DNA of 64,000 bases from Sialis fuliginosa (GCA_961205875.1 OY540810.1:620001-684000), one strand, 5' to 3'; counted from the stretch's first letter, positions 9,858 to 21,049 are shown. Program-made: numbers and translations. The notes: a model not told the origin generated them from the sequence alone.

Positions 9858-10338
9858 TCTTATTTATAAACTGGGGCTTGTTAAAAATATGACAGTGGCC
9901 TCTCAATCAATTAAATTTTAAAACTGACTTGACGGACAGACAGACTGACAACAACATCCCCCCCCTCCTCCCCCCTCCTTCAACCGTTGATTTAACAGGT
10001 TCTAAGTTTTAATGTTTTTAATCGTTTAAGTTTCTATACATACAATAATGTTTCTGAATTGAATTTTCTTGTAACAATGTATATATAGCCTATATAGGTA
10101 TAACTTTAATCATTGATTCTGATCATAAAAGCAGTTGAATTTACCCAGGGGAATGTCTTTTATCTGCTCATTTATGGAAGAACCAGGGGAGCTATTGTAT
10201 TGCTATACTCTTTACAAAGATTTGCCACCTTTACGTGAATAGAATTAAGTACAATTACATTTGATATTATATTTATTTCCATATAATGTACTAAATTTCA
10301 CACAAAAATTTGACGGTTTTTTTAACTTCCCAACTGGA
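9858..10338. other. Intergenic, nothing recognised
   Basis: AT-rich with a C/T tract at about 9957-9980. No gene or element end seen. Confidence 0.45.
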
Positions 10339-10395
10339 AAAAACATCTGCCAAGTAAATGCACAGTGCTTCCTCGTACTAAATTCACCAAAGGTA
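10339..10395 (-). mobile_element. GCTTCCTCGC-hairpin family, end fragment
   Basis: AAAACATCTGCCAAGTAAAT then GCACAGTGCTTCCTCG, the far end of the family, in reverse orientation. Confidence 0.6.
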
Positions 10396-10419
10396 GTTAA
10401 TTATTCAAGGTTGATTCAT

Positions 10420-10630
10420 GGAATTTCTGGTGGAATGTACCAAAAATTTAAAGAATATCATTTTTTTAGTGAGTAAGGAAGTGAGAAATAAATAACTAGA
10501 AAGAGATAGAAACTAGTGACCAGTTTGGTTAGCCTGGTCACTAGTTTCTATCTCTTTTTAGTTACTTCTTTCTCACTTCCTTACACGCTTAAAAAAACAT
10601 TCTTTTAATTTCTGATACATTCTACCGTTT
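10420..10630. mobile_element. Foldback MITE (GGAATTTCTGGTGGAATG ends), copy 1
   Basis: Two arms of about 100 bp (10420-10521 and 10534-10630) are imperfect reverse complements. They contain AAGGAAGTGAGAAA, GAGATAGAAACTAGTGACCA and its complement. A related element is at 11866-12168. Confidence 0.7.
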
Positions 10631-11187
10631 TAACTAAGTTCGACTATATATTTTTGAAAGGTTCAAGGTTCAATGGTCCCGAGTGTATACATTTTGAGAG
10701 GTTTCACTATAAATTCTATATCAGAACAACCTTATTTTATTCCTTTGAGAGAAAAAAATCTTACGTTATAAAAATTCGATTAAAACTGTCAAAAAAATGA
10801 AAATAAATCAATCTAAGTTTAATTTAGTTTTTACCATCTAATAGAAGATATTTAAACAAAAGAAAGTATTACTTTAAAACGTCACAATTTTGTTCCAGTC
10901 TGTGAAACGTAAAGAAAAAAAAATCGCAATTGATAAAAATACGTTCTTTGTAAAAAATTGCCCCTCTGGGGGTAGGTAATTTATTTCCAGTAATAATAAG
11001 ATTTGGCTTTGCTTTTATAGTGTCTATTTTGTCACAAGAATTAATGACTTGCGGACAAATTGGGCATAACTTTGATGATTTATTGGCAATTATTTTAGAA
11101 TCGATAATAATTTATGATCTAATAAATCTCAAAGAATTTCTAACAAAAATCACTTAAATATAATACATTTTTTACGACAATAAATTG
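10631..11187. other. Intergenic, nothing recognised
   Basis: AT-rich, without gene or clear element ends. Confidence 0.45.
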
Positions 11188-11670
11188 AACTAAAAATTGA
11201 TAAGGTATTGGCACCAGTTATGGCCGCTTTAAGAGCAAGATATACTGTTTTTTGGATTGATGGGTTTATTTTTTGTAAACTTAAATTTAATAAATTTTTC
11301 GATATTAAAATAAACTAAAAAATTAATAAGGTACTGGCACCAGTTATGACCGCTTTAAGAGCAAGACATACTGATTTTTTAGGATTGATGGGTTTATTAT
11401 TTGGAAACTTAAATTTTATAAATTTTTCGATATTAAAATAAACTAAAAAATTGATAAGGTACTGGCACCAGTTATGACCGCTTTAAGAGCAAGACATTCA
11501 GTTTTTTGGGATTGATGGATTTATTTTTTGTAAACTTAAATTTAATAAATTTTTGGATACTAAAATAAACTAAAAAATTGATAAGATACTGGCACCAGTT
11601 ATGGCCGCTTTAAGAGCAAGATATTCTGTTTTTTTGGATTGGTGGGCTTCTTTTTTATAATTCTCATGAA
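11188..11670. repeat. Four tandem units of an ACTGGCACCAG element end
   Basis: A unit of about 125 bp beginning TAAGGTACTGGCACCAGTTA then TGACCGCTTTAAGAGCAAGA is repeated four times (starts near 11200, 11330, 11460, 11580). The units are separated by AAATTTTTCGATATTAAAAT. The final unit runs into sequence matching the internal part of the same MITE family (to about 11850). Confidence 0.75.
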
Positions 11671-11865
11671 CTCATGTTACTAATAAAACAATTACTTTTT
11701 TATGAAATCAATTTAATTACCAAAGTCCGCAAATATAGTTTTTTTTTTAATTATAGCCTTTTATTTTGTTTATGTTTTTTCTCCAGTAATGGACACTTGT
11801 TAATGATTGCAAAATGATAAGTTATACTACGACACAAATAAAATAAAGAATCGAAAAACGGAACA

Positions 11866-12168
11866 ACGAGCTTTGATTGGTTGACTCATGGAATTTCTGG
11901 TGGAATGTACCAGAAATTAAAAGAATGTAATTTTTTAAGCGTGTAAGGAAGCGAGAAAGAAGTAACTAAAAAAAGATATACACTAGTGACCAGGTTAACC
12001 AAAAAACTTTTATATTCACTTCATGTTGAACGTTTCTGCCAGAACACTAGTTTCTATCTCTTTCTGGTTACTTCTTTCTCACTTTCTTACACGCATAAAA
12101 AATGACATTGTTTAAATTTGTGGTACATTCCACCAGAAATTCCATGCATCAACCAATCAAAACTCGTT
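11866..12168. mobile_element. Foldback MITE (GGAATTTCTGGTGGAATG ends), copy 2
   Basis: Inverted ends TTTGATTGGTTGACTCATGG and CCATGCATCAACCAATCAAA, with arms containing AATTTCTGGTGGAATGTACC. The arms are separated by about 50 bp of unique sequence near 12000. Confidence 0.75.
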
Positions 12169-12820
12169 ATTGGTCAGTCATGAACGTCAACAATGTAAAG
12201 CAGTTGCTATGATAATATAATAATTAATAAATAGGTTACACTAATAAACCTCACACTGTTTGGGTACCTCTGATTTATTGTATCATAATTTTACGAAAAA
12301 AACTTTCTTTACCCCACCTTTTTCTAAACAAGCATCATTATTTAGATAGCTCAAAGTAATTAAGATATAGTGAAGTTACATATTAAACTAACTGCATAGA
12401 AAAACTATGGTTTCTTAGAAGGGATGATTGCGCACCCTTTTTATAACTTGCAGATGAAATTTCATGCTTTCTACCCCCCCCTCCCTCTCCCCTCCAACCC
12501 CACAACATTAATATTATATTATTTACTGTTTGGAAATGGATATATACAATTATCTACTGTCTATTTTACTGTTTATCTCATTTGTACAGTGTTGTACACT
12601 TAGAAAAAATTGGGGGGGGGGGGGGATTTTTTAAATTATATATAATTTTTATGTTTTTATCCATCATTTGTTAAATTCAATAATGTATATTGATAAATTA
12701 GTTTAAAGTTAAAAAAAGTACCTTTGGCGACAAAAAAATAATCTTATGTTTTTTATAATATTTTTATTTTTTAGAATACGTCGATTTATTTAAGTGTAGT
12801 ACATTTTTTATATTAAAAAG
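12169..12820. other. Intergenic, nothing recognised
   Basis: AT-rich with C- and G-runs (about 12470-12500 and 12612-12625). No gene seen. Confidence 0.45.
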
Positions 12821-13162
12821 CAGGGCTTCGAACCGTAACTGAACCGAAAACCGGAAAAATAGTTATTTTTTGCCGGAACGAAAACCGGAACAGAACCGGA
12901 ATAAAAATATCGGTTTTTACGGTTCAGTACATGTTAAAATACGCGCGTTAACATGACCTTATTTCCCACTTCAATTGTCGTTCGGACTATCATACAAGTA
13001 CCATAAAATGTTCTAAATTTATGGTAGAAAAAAATTTTTTTATACAAATATTTTTTTTTTAATTAATCACTCGGATCTGAACCGAAAAACGAAAAAAACG
13101 GAAAAACCAAAATATATTTTTTACTCGAACCGGAACGAAAAAAATAACGGTTCGAAGCCCTG
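12821..13162. mobile_element. hAT-type MITE, copy 2
   Basis: Ends CAGGGCTTCGAACCG and CGGTTCGAAGCCCTG, flanked by an exact 8-bp duplication TTAAAAAG (12813-12820 and 13163-13170). The interior matches the copies at 8432 and 19797. No reading frame. Confidence 0.92.
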
Positions 13163-13283
13163 TTAAAAAGTATTCCACGGATGTAAAAACGTTCAGAATC
13201 ACTGGTGTAAACATTTATGGAAAAATTAAACAAAATTTAATTTTAAAAAATATGGAACTAAAAGCAAGTTGTATTAGCTGAAC

Positions 13284-13481
13284 CATAGACATAGAGAATG
13301 GACAGTGCATTCTGTATTAACTCAATGGTGTAACATCTGTTCAAAAAAGGAGAGAGAGATGCAGTGTAGTTTGGAACATAGACATAGAGTTACACAGTTA
13401 TTCCAAATCTGTTTCTATCTCTTACTTTTGACACGGTTCTGTGTTCGAGTCAGATGCCTGGTCCATTTCTCTATGTCTATG
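13284..13481. mobile_element. Short hAT-like MITE with CATAGACATAG ends
   Basis: Inverted ends CATAGACATAGAGAATGGAC and GTCCATTTCTCTATGTCTAT(G). An exact 8-bp duplication AGCTGAAC lies at 13276-13283 and 13482-13489. The element is 198 bp, with an internal repeat of CATAGACATAGAG at about 13377. Confidence 0.88.
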
Positions 13482-13489
13482 AGCTGAAC

Positions 13490-13929
13490 ATATATCTGCA
13501 TGGCCTCAAATTTTTAGTTTTTATATAACCTGAATTATTAACCGCATTGTCTTCAGAAATGATACTTATTTGTAATAAATTAAATCTTTTGTATTATGTT
13601 TTAAGTATTATACAATATGTTTATTAACTACATGTAACCTCAATTTAACACCCCGAGGAAATCCTCTTAACAAGTTTGAAATACTTCACATCCGCAAGGG
13701 TAAGAACATTTTCTGATTACATTTCACACCCCTCCCCCCCCCCCCCCCCAGCGGCATGCAGATTGCATTTTAGAATTCATCTCCATCCAAAATCATTTTA
13801 ATACGCATCAATTTAAAATCACCTCGTTCGAGCACCCATAATCCACAAAAAATCGCATGCATACAAACGAATTTTACGTAAATATATATATATGTTTTAC
13901 GATAACCGCATACGATTGTATCAATATGT
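13490..13929. other. Intergenic, nothing recognised
   Basis: AT-rich, with a long C-run at about 13731-13750. No gene seen. Confidence 0.45.
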
Positions 13930-14165
13930 TTTGAAAGAAATGGAAGTATTGTAATACCGTCGAAAAATCGTGTCCGAGATAAAACCAGATTCTGATTGTA
14001 CTACCTTCAAAACATAAAGAAAAGTCGTTTTCCGCATGGCGGCTGTGCGTGTGTTAAAATGCACCGATTTAAATTATTTTTGGGGAAGATGTTTGTCTCA
14101 GTGAGTACTCCAGACCTATTGATTTTGGTGCTAATCGGATTAGGGGTTTTGGAAATATTACGTAA
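13930..14165 (+). repeat. Dispersed repeat, also at 40790-41100 reversed
   Basis: Contains AATACCGTCGAAAAATCGTG, CGCATGGCGGCTGTGCGTG, TGTTTGTCTCAGTGAGTACT and GCTAATCGGATTAGGGGTTT. All reappear in reverse orientation at 40790-41100 in rhomboid intron 1. Probably an old transposon family; no protein is evident. Confidence 0.6.
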
Positions 14166-14525
14166 ATGGATATACCTATACATTTTTTACGTTATCCGCA
14201 TGCGTTTGTACGTAGCCTATTGCGCTCTAGATGAGTTACATTTTTGGTATGACTCACCCCTTATATAATAAAGGTCCTTGCTCCTCCATTCATCCATTGC
14301 AGCCACCCTTGTCGGAGTGAGGGAGAGGGGGGTGTAAGCGTAGCATTCGCGGTTGCCAAGGTAACTCTAACGTGCACAGCTTTCGTATACTTTGTTATGC
14401 CGGTCGTGTTGCGCCAGTGACCTTACAAGATGCCTGCCTTTTGTCGTTTTAGTACATTTTTATGTAAACAAAAAGAGTTGACACATATATGGGTTCATGG
14501 AGAATTTAGTACAGTAAATATTTTA
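14166..14525. other. Intergenic, nothing recognised
   Basis: Less AT-rich than average at about 14270-14420. No domain, RNA motif or element end recognised. Confidence 0.4.
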
Positions 14526-14529
14526 TTAA

Positions 14530-15140
14530 GGGGCTATGCTAGTTTATCGGCCAAAAAAAAGATGTTTTTCACGAATTTTTTTCCAGCAATCTATGACAGA
14601 TATCGTTCTAAATCTTTTTGGGTTTAATAAATGCACTATTGAAGTACACAAAAAATTTTTTTTATTAATTTTACTATACATATATGTGTATAATGCAGCC
14701 ATGTATGCAGGTATGAAAAAAAAACAGTGTTTTAGCAGGAACGAAACACCTGAAACACATAATAAGATATGACTTTTATTCAGTAGGTGGTTAGCTATGG
14801 CCAGAACTAGAATTTTAATTTTTGGGGCAAAAATAACAAAATGGCGGCTGTTTGAACAAACGGAATCGAAAAAGACCCTTTTTTTTCTTGGTTTTTCCTT
14901 GTAAAATAATAGAAAAAATTTGAATTTTGACATAATCCTAGTTCCAGCCATGCCTTTATATGTAACAAACATGTGGTTAAAATTTCAGACCGATCGACAG
15001 AGTAGTTTTCGAGAAATCATTGGGACAGTATCGAAAAACATCATTTCGAGAAAAACGCGTTTAAAGTTTTTTTTCTTTATTTACTTTCGACAAATGAAAA
15101 AAAAATCGATTTTTTGAAATGCATAAACTAGCATAGCCCC
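14530..15140. mobile_element. piggyBac-type MITE with TTAA duplication
   Basis: An 18-bp perfect terminal inverted repeat GGGGCTATGCTAGTTTAT is flanked on both sides by TTAA (14526-14529 and 15141-15144), the hallmark of piggyBac superfamily insertion. The element is 611 bp. Open frames inside (up to 142 codons on the minus strand) show no transposase features, so it is non-autonomous. Confidence 0.88.
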
Positions 15141-15144
15141 TTAA

Positions 15145-16393
15145 ATACCAGGGTACAGTATGGGGATCTCGGAAACTATAAGAGATAGAGATTCGGTTAA
15201 ATGAGAGAAAAGTTATCTTTAAGAGGGGACAGTTCAATGGTGTATTTACATTTCACAAAAATTTCATAGTCTACTAGATATTAGCCAAAAACCATTTTAG
15301 TCCGAATTCTTCCATCGTGAATATTTCTTAAGCGACTTAAAATTTAAAAAAATGTTTCAAATAAATGCTGTAGGGTTTAGTATTGCCTATTTAGAAATAT
15401 TTTTTTAATTTTCAGAAATCTCGTAGTTTTTGAGATATGAGACTAACTTATGTTTTCTTAAATAGAAGCAATATGAAATTTTGTAATTTTTGAACAGAAG
15501 ATTTTATTATCTTTTCAATGATATGCAACTTGATGTACTTACTTTTCAAAATATCTCAAAAAATGATTAAAATTGTATAAAAATTATATCGGTTTTTATT
15601 TAAATTACCTTTGGTGAATTTAGCACGAGGAAGCACAGTGCATTTACTTGGCAGATGTTTTTTTTAATATAAATTCAAACTGTTAACATATTTAATAAAT
15701 TTTAAAACTACTTGAAGTACATTTTATGTGAGTTAATTATACGTATAAACTTTTTTTTGCTTTTATATTAAACTTCATAATTTATTTACAACATTATCCG
15801 TTTTTTTGCAACACTAAGATGTTATCTTAATCTAAATCTTGGAAAGTTTACAGTTTTCTTACTTTTTTGTTTATAACGTATTTGTACAGACCATAAAGTT
15901 TTAAAAGCGGCGGCAGCCAACACAACTTCACTGTGACGAAAGTTGCCTATATACAATATCTCGCGTTAAGGAAAGATATTACAGACAAAATGAGACCTAA
16001 TTTAGTTGATTTGTTTTCTTTGGAATTTGTTCATTTAACTAAGAACAATGATTGATAATGTTTTACCATTTTCTTGATGAATATTATTGCTTTAGCAGAA
16101 AGTAAAATTAAAAAAATTTTTTTTTTAATTATGCGATTTTTTTTTAAAATATTTAAATCATTAAAATATTTATTTATTTTCAGGTTTAAATATAAATTGG
16201 TTCAGGTTCAAAAACCGTTATTTTTTTAGGGTTCAGGTTCGGATTGTGGTTCTAGTTTCCAATTGAAAAAAAATTATTTTGTTCGAAAAAAAAATTATAA
16301 TTAACAAATAAAACATTTTCTGAAGAAGAAAAAACATTAACAGTAAAATATTGCTAGAAATAAGGGAAAAAATAAAATTACATTTTAAATATT
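15145..16393. other. AT-rich intergenic with element scraps
   Basis: No gene. About 15612-15665 is an end fragment of the GCTTCCTCGC-hairpin family (GCACGAGGAAGC...GGCAGATG). About 16180-16260 resembles the AACCGTTATTTTTTT runs of the hAT MITEs but lacks ends. Confidence 0.45.
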
Positions 16394-16686
16394 GAAATAT
16401 CTACTTCTTAGATTTTTTTGCAAATTGAAATGTAATTCAAATCCGTCAACTAAAATCAATTCCGACCACCCGTTCAAAAGTTATGGCCTTTTTTCTCCAA
16501 AAATTTGAAAAAACTAAAACTTTAAAAGGCTATATCTCGAGAACGGTTTGAGATAAAGACCTGCGGTTTGAAAATTTCAACTTTTCACGTCATTTTCTAT
16601 ACAATAAACATACCATTAACGAAATCAAAATAAAAAAATTGAAATATTTACTTCTTAGATTTTTTGGCAAATTGAAATGTAATTCA
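16394..16686. mobile_element. Half copy of the long palindromic element between direct repeats
   Basis: About 16433-16630 matches one arm of the palindromes at 39.1-39.9 and 61.3-62.1 kb (AATCCGTCAACTAAAATCAA, GGCTATATCTCGAGAACGG, ACCTGCGGTTTGAAA). It sits between near-identical 46-47-bp direct repeats beginning GAAATATCTACTTCTTAGAT (16394-16440 and 16641-16686). Confidence 0.7.
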
Positions 16687-17990
16687 GTTATAGAATTAAA
16701 AAAGAAAGTAGTGGACTTGATAACTCACATCTTACTATAAAATTCAAACAGATTTCGAGTTAGTACGTTGTATAGACGATATTTAAAAAAATCGTCAATT
16801 GTGAGTAGGACTCGCGCCCTAAAAGTTCCGTACCGCTATATAAAATATTAATTTATAGGTACTTATTAAAAAAAAAAACAAATAAATCCATCCATATGAA
16901 CATCTTTCAAATTGAAAAATATCCCCCACCTGTAAAAACGTTTTATAACAACTCTAAAAAATATTTTCTATACATGTCAGGAGATTGGCCTATTGCAATC
17001 TAAAGAATTCAGAGAGAAGGATACCACAGATAGAGAGAAAGACAGTCATATAGCGGAAAGGGAAGTTATGCTGTTACATAAGATTTCTTTGTTACAGCGG
17101 ACGAACGCATGTATTGACATAACTGATTCTCTCTAGTATGCCAAACATCTCTACTGAAATACCAGTGGCGCATCAAAAGAAGTGTATTAGGGGTTAAAAG
17201 CCCCCCCCCTGATTTGTCAGTAGATATTAAAATAGATACAAAAATTATGTTTAATTACAAAAAAATGCAACCCTCAATTTTTTGGGGGTACGCCACTGTA
17301 CGTAAGAAATGGGGGGGGATATGTGTTGTATCTTTCGATTACCGAGAACATTTTTTGTTGGGTTATCGAATAAGAATCAATGGGGTGTTGCATTTGGAGT
17401 TAAATCCGGCAGGGGTAGTAAATTTTTAAGGAGTAGTTGAAATAAACAAATTTTTTTGATTTTTTGTTTCGACTTTCACCGTAAGAAATTCTAAGATTCT
17501 GGAATTAGTTTAAGCTATAAAATAATTGAATTATAGCAGCTCCGTTTTAAAGGGAAAAAATCAATAGTTAGTTTAAATTGAGTAATTAGATCAGGCACGT
17601 ATCAAAAAAAAAATATATATTTAACATTTTCTTAAAAAAATTAAAAGGATTTGAAAATTAAATTTATTACAAAAGATTGTATCAATTAAAAAAATACATA
17701 TCTCAAATCCAGAATCAATAATCAATAAAAAAAATCGAACTTACACACAAAAAATTCAAGTACCACTGTATCTACTATTAAAGATCATAATATACAGCAT
17801 CCATAATCGCTGTAACATCAATTCTTAATTATATCACACTAACTTCGGAATGATAGCGATTCCCTCTATATATACATACAATCATACATACTTGTGTATG
17901 ATATTGCCTATATAGAAACACGCCCGAAATGCAACGCGCGTTTTACGCATGCGTCTCGCTTTACAAACGCTCGTATCGGCCACATGACAG
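16687..17990. other. AT-rich intergenic
   Basis: No gene seen. About 16799-16850 shares GACTCGCGCCC...GTTCCGTACCG with the sequence flanking the hAT MITE at 44960. About 17163-17298 has CAGTGGCG and CGCCACTG ends with C- and G-runs but no matching target duplication. Confidence 0.4.
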
Positions 17991-18059
17991 TCAGTGTTGT
18001 GCTGTGCGTTGCAGAAGCGATAGGGTTTTGTTTTTCCATGGCCGCCTTGTAAATAATGT
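17991..18059 (+). promoter_or_regulatory. Candidate start site and non-coding first exon
   Basis: A locally GC-rich island (about 17925-18050) holds the arthropod initiator TCAGT at 17991-17995. It is followed by a possible exon ending ATGT|GTAAGT (donor at 18060). There is no TATA box at the usual distance. It could be an upstream first exon of the rhomboid gene 20 kb downstream, but no transcript evidence is available. Confidence 0.3.
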
Positions 18060-18211
18060 GTAAGTCAAGATTTTTTATGATATTTGAGTTAAAATGAATG
18101 AATGGGTATTGTTTTTATTAAAATTTTGTATTGTGGTAATTTATTCTATATATTTTAATTGAATTCATGCGGGATTTTCGAATATATGGTATAAATATTA
18201 ATAATTTAATT

Positions 18212-18299
18212 GTTAAAAATAAATTTGAAGATATATTAGGTTAGGTTAGGTTAGGTTAGGTTAGGTTAGGTTAAAAATAAATTTGAAGATATATTAGGT
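18212..18299. repeat. Interstitial (TTAGG)7 tract between direct repeats
   Basis: Seven exact TTAGG units (18236-18270), the canonical insect telomere repeat, are bracketed by two copies of TTAAAAATAAATTTGAAGAT+ATATTAGG (18212-18240 and 18271-18299). Confidence 0.85.
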
Positions 18300-19019
18300 T
18301 AGTGTACGATTTTCTCAGTAACTACTGAACGGATTTTATTGCGGTTTTCAATAATGGATAGGGTGTTTCATCAGGAAGGTTTAGATGAATAATTTATGCA
18401 TGTTAACCCGGGTAACACCGGGTTCAATGCACCGTTTATTTATAAGTATGATTATACGGTTAGTTTGTGAAGGTATAAATATTTAATAAAGGATATTATT
18501 GATTAATTAATTGTTTTTACATGTAAATAAATTTAAAAAATTGTTTTTGATGGAAAAAAATATAACGTTCATTTAAAATGAAAATTGCTCAAGTCTAAAT
18601 ATATAGAAAACATTTCTATACAAATAAGTTGATGTTAATAACATTGAAACTATAAACTTTATTGATTAAAAATTAATTAAAAAATAATATTGATATTAAA
18701 AAGTAATAAAACTGTTTTTGTATAAGTGCATTAACTTCATGTTATTAATTACATTTTCTATATAAAAATCATATACTTTCCGGAACAATTAAATTCATAA
18801 ATTAAATAAATAATTTATTTTGTTCATATCTCATTACAAATTAGAAGTTTTATTGGTTCATTAACATAATTATCATAGTATGCTATGAAAACAGCTATAC
18901 AGAAAATTTATCATGTGTGTGCAAAAAGATAAGGAAATTTTATAATATAGATAATTCTACCATTTTCTTACTGCATTTAAAATGTAAATAGTTGCATATA
19001 TTTTATAAAATAATTTTTT
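18300..19019. other. AT-rich intergenic
   Basis: About 18300-18440 contains TAACTACTGAACGGATTTTA and GGGTAACACCGGGTTCAATG, which look like part of a dispersed repeat. The rest is featureless. Confidence 0.4.
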
Positions 19020-19400
19020 AAATTATAACCTTTTATTTTGTTTATTTTTTTTCTCCAGTACTGGATAAAGTAAAAACAGTAATGAGCATGCAGTGATGGA
19101 CATTTGCTAATGATAAGTACTACGACACAAAAGAATCGTCAAATTTGAAACAATGTGTTGCAGTTGCTATGATAATATAATAATTAATAAATAAATTACA
19201 CTAATAATTAGTTTAAATATCCACCATTTTGACAGCTATTGGCCTCATGTGATGAAATCACGCTGTAAGACAGTTAAATGTATATAGATTAATATTCAGA
19301 AATGGTAGTAATCAAATATCAACACATATTTCTAATTCAGTATATTTAATTACAAATTTATCATTACTGGAGTCCTTGCCAAGACTGATACCGTTTTATT
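19020..19400. mobile_element. ACTGGCACCAGT-family MITE, partial
   Basis: Shares the family interior: CTCCAGTACTGG, the CAGTTGCTATGATAATATAA block, GACAGCTATTGGCCTCATGT, and a right end near CCAAGACTGATACC. The left terminal repeat is missing. Confidence 0.6.
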
Positions 19401-19796
19401 ATACTAATCACATATAATTCATTTTCTACATGCAAAGATTTTCAAAGAGCCCTTTCATATTCTGCATTGAGATTTTGAATGCTGGTTAATCAATTATAAG
19501 ATACCCTTTTGAATTTGTGGCTGATATCGCTATAAAAACATCGAATGTAAGAAAAATAGATATATTTAAGTATATTTATGAGCTAACATAAATTGTGAAT
19601 AAACTCTTGTTTGCAATGAAAGTGGAAAGATCGTAAATTGTAAATGAGTAAACATAGCAGAAATATGGAGCTTGTCAACACCTACTAGCTACATTCGATG
19701 TTAATTTATCTCTATACGAAATTATGGCCTACTTTCGATGAAATATTTCTTTATCAAATATATGTAATTATTTTCGATTCTTTATTGTGTATTTTT

Positions 19797-20149
19797 CAGG
19801 GCTTCGAACCGTTATTTTTTTCGTTTCGGTTTTCGTTCCGGTTCGAGCAAAAAAATATATTTCGGTTCGGTTTCGGTTTTCGTTCCGCAAAAAATAACGG
19901 TTTTTTCGGTTCAGCTCCGAGTGATTAATTAAAAAAAAAATTATTTGTATTAAAAAAAATGTTCTACCATAATTTAGAATATTTTATGGTACTTGTATGA
20001 TAATCCGAACGAAAATTGAAGTGGGAAATATTATTATTAGTATTTTAACATGTACTGAACCGTAAAAACCGATATTTTTATTTCGGTTCTGTTCCGGTTT
20101 TTGTTCCGGCAAAAAATAACGGTTTTTCGGTTTTCGGTTCGAAGCCCTG
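19797..20149. mobile_element. hAT-type MITE, copy 3
   Basis: Ends CAGGGCTTCGAACCG and CGGTTCGAAGCCCTG. Flanks GTATTTTT (19789-19796) and GTATTTTC (20150-20157) differ at one base of eight. It is 353 bp and in opposite orientation to the copy at 12821 judging by the interior. Confidence 0.88.
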
Positions 20150-20158
20150 GTATTTTCA

Positions 20159-20290
20159 TTGCTTCCTCGCAATATCGAAGATACGAGAAGCTTTGTGACC
20201 GTTCTAAAATGAGATTAAATTGATCTTTCTGTTTTAGGTCAAAACAAACACTTTTTGTTCTCTGTCTGTCTGTCTGTCTGTGTGTGTAAT
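20159..20290 (+). mobile_element. GCTTCCTCGC-hairpin family, truncated copy
   Basis: Starts GCTTCCTCGCAATATCGAAG right after the hAT element's target duplication and ends in the TCTGTCTG tract. Confidence 0.6.
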
Positions 20291-20422
20291 TCACATAAAA
20301 CAAGTAACTCTTTATTTAATCAATTTAATTACCAAAGTCCGCAAATATAGTTTGAATTTTTAAATTATAGCCTTTTATTTTGTTTATGGTTTTTCTCCAG
20401 TAATGGAAGGTCTAACTAAATA

Positions 20423-20808
20423 CAGTATATTTCAAGTTGATTAAGACACAGGAAATTTAACATGGGTACAATTAGAAGTGTTGTAGTAACCTTTGGTCAA
20501 ATTTAACGATCTGTGATTGGTGCATTTTGAAATACCGCCTCGAAACTAACTGATAAATTTTAAATTAATCAACAGTATTTTGTTTTACATAAATAAAATT
20601 AAAGTAAGCATCCTAGATAAAATTATAATAATATTTTTGGCAGATATAAATTTGAAAACAAAACACGAATGACTATTTTACTAAATTCTATGGCGGCATT
20701 TCAAAATGCACCAATCACACATCGTTAAATTTGACCAAAGGTTACTACAACACTTCGAATTGCCCCCATGTTAAATTTCCTATATCTTAATCAACTTGGA
20801 ATACACTG
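20423..20808. mobile_element. TA-flanked MITE (CAGTGTATTCCAAGTTGATT ends)
   Basis: Inverted ends CAGTATATTTCAAGTTGATT and AATCAACTTGGAATACACTG are flanked by TA on both sides. Longer arms include GTTGTAGTAACCTTTGGTCA, TTTAACGAT and their complements. This is a mariner-like target duplication. A damaged relative spans about 50002-50818. Confidence 0.8.
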
Positions 20809-20882
20809 TATGTATTAAACTTGACGATACATTCTGTATGTTTGTATCCGAACGCAAGATTCGATACAGAAATAGATATTTC

Positions 20883-21013
20883 TATATAAATTCGCCTGCG
20901 GAGCCGAACCAACATCAGTGTGATATTAGCTGCATACTGCTAACTGCTCTCTGATCTCAGCAAGCTGTGTTTTTTGTGTTTGTTTATGTTTACATTGTTA
21001 CATTATTTACGAA
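20883..21013 (+). promoter_or_regulatory. Candidate TATA-initiator promoter and first exon
   Basis: TATATAAA (20883-20890) lies about 32 bases before the arthropod initiator ACATCAGTGTG (TCAGT 20915-20919). The sequence then runs about 97 nt to CGAA|GTAAGT (donor at 21014). TATA, initiator, spacing and donor agree, making this the best core promoter candidate in the window. It could be a non-coding first exon of the rhomboid gene. A MITE begins about 40 bp after the donor. Confidence 0.45.
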
Positions 21014-21049
21014 GTAAGTTTTTAAAAAATTTCCACAAAAATTAGTATA

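Noticed and set aside
13441-13465. GTTCGAGTC resembling a tRNA T-loop
   Set aside because: No matching acceptor, D or anticodon arms; it is inside the short MITE at 13284.
14544-14972. 142-codon open frame on the minus strand
   Set aside because: It lies wholly inside the piggyBac-type MITE, has low-complexity Phe/Lys/Ile-rich content and no transposase motif.
17163-17298. hAT MITE with CAGTGGCG ends
   Set aside because: Ends are inverted but flanking 8-mers do not match, so it was not called as a bounded element.
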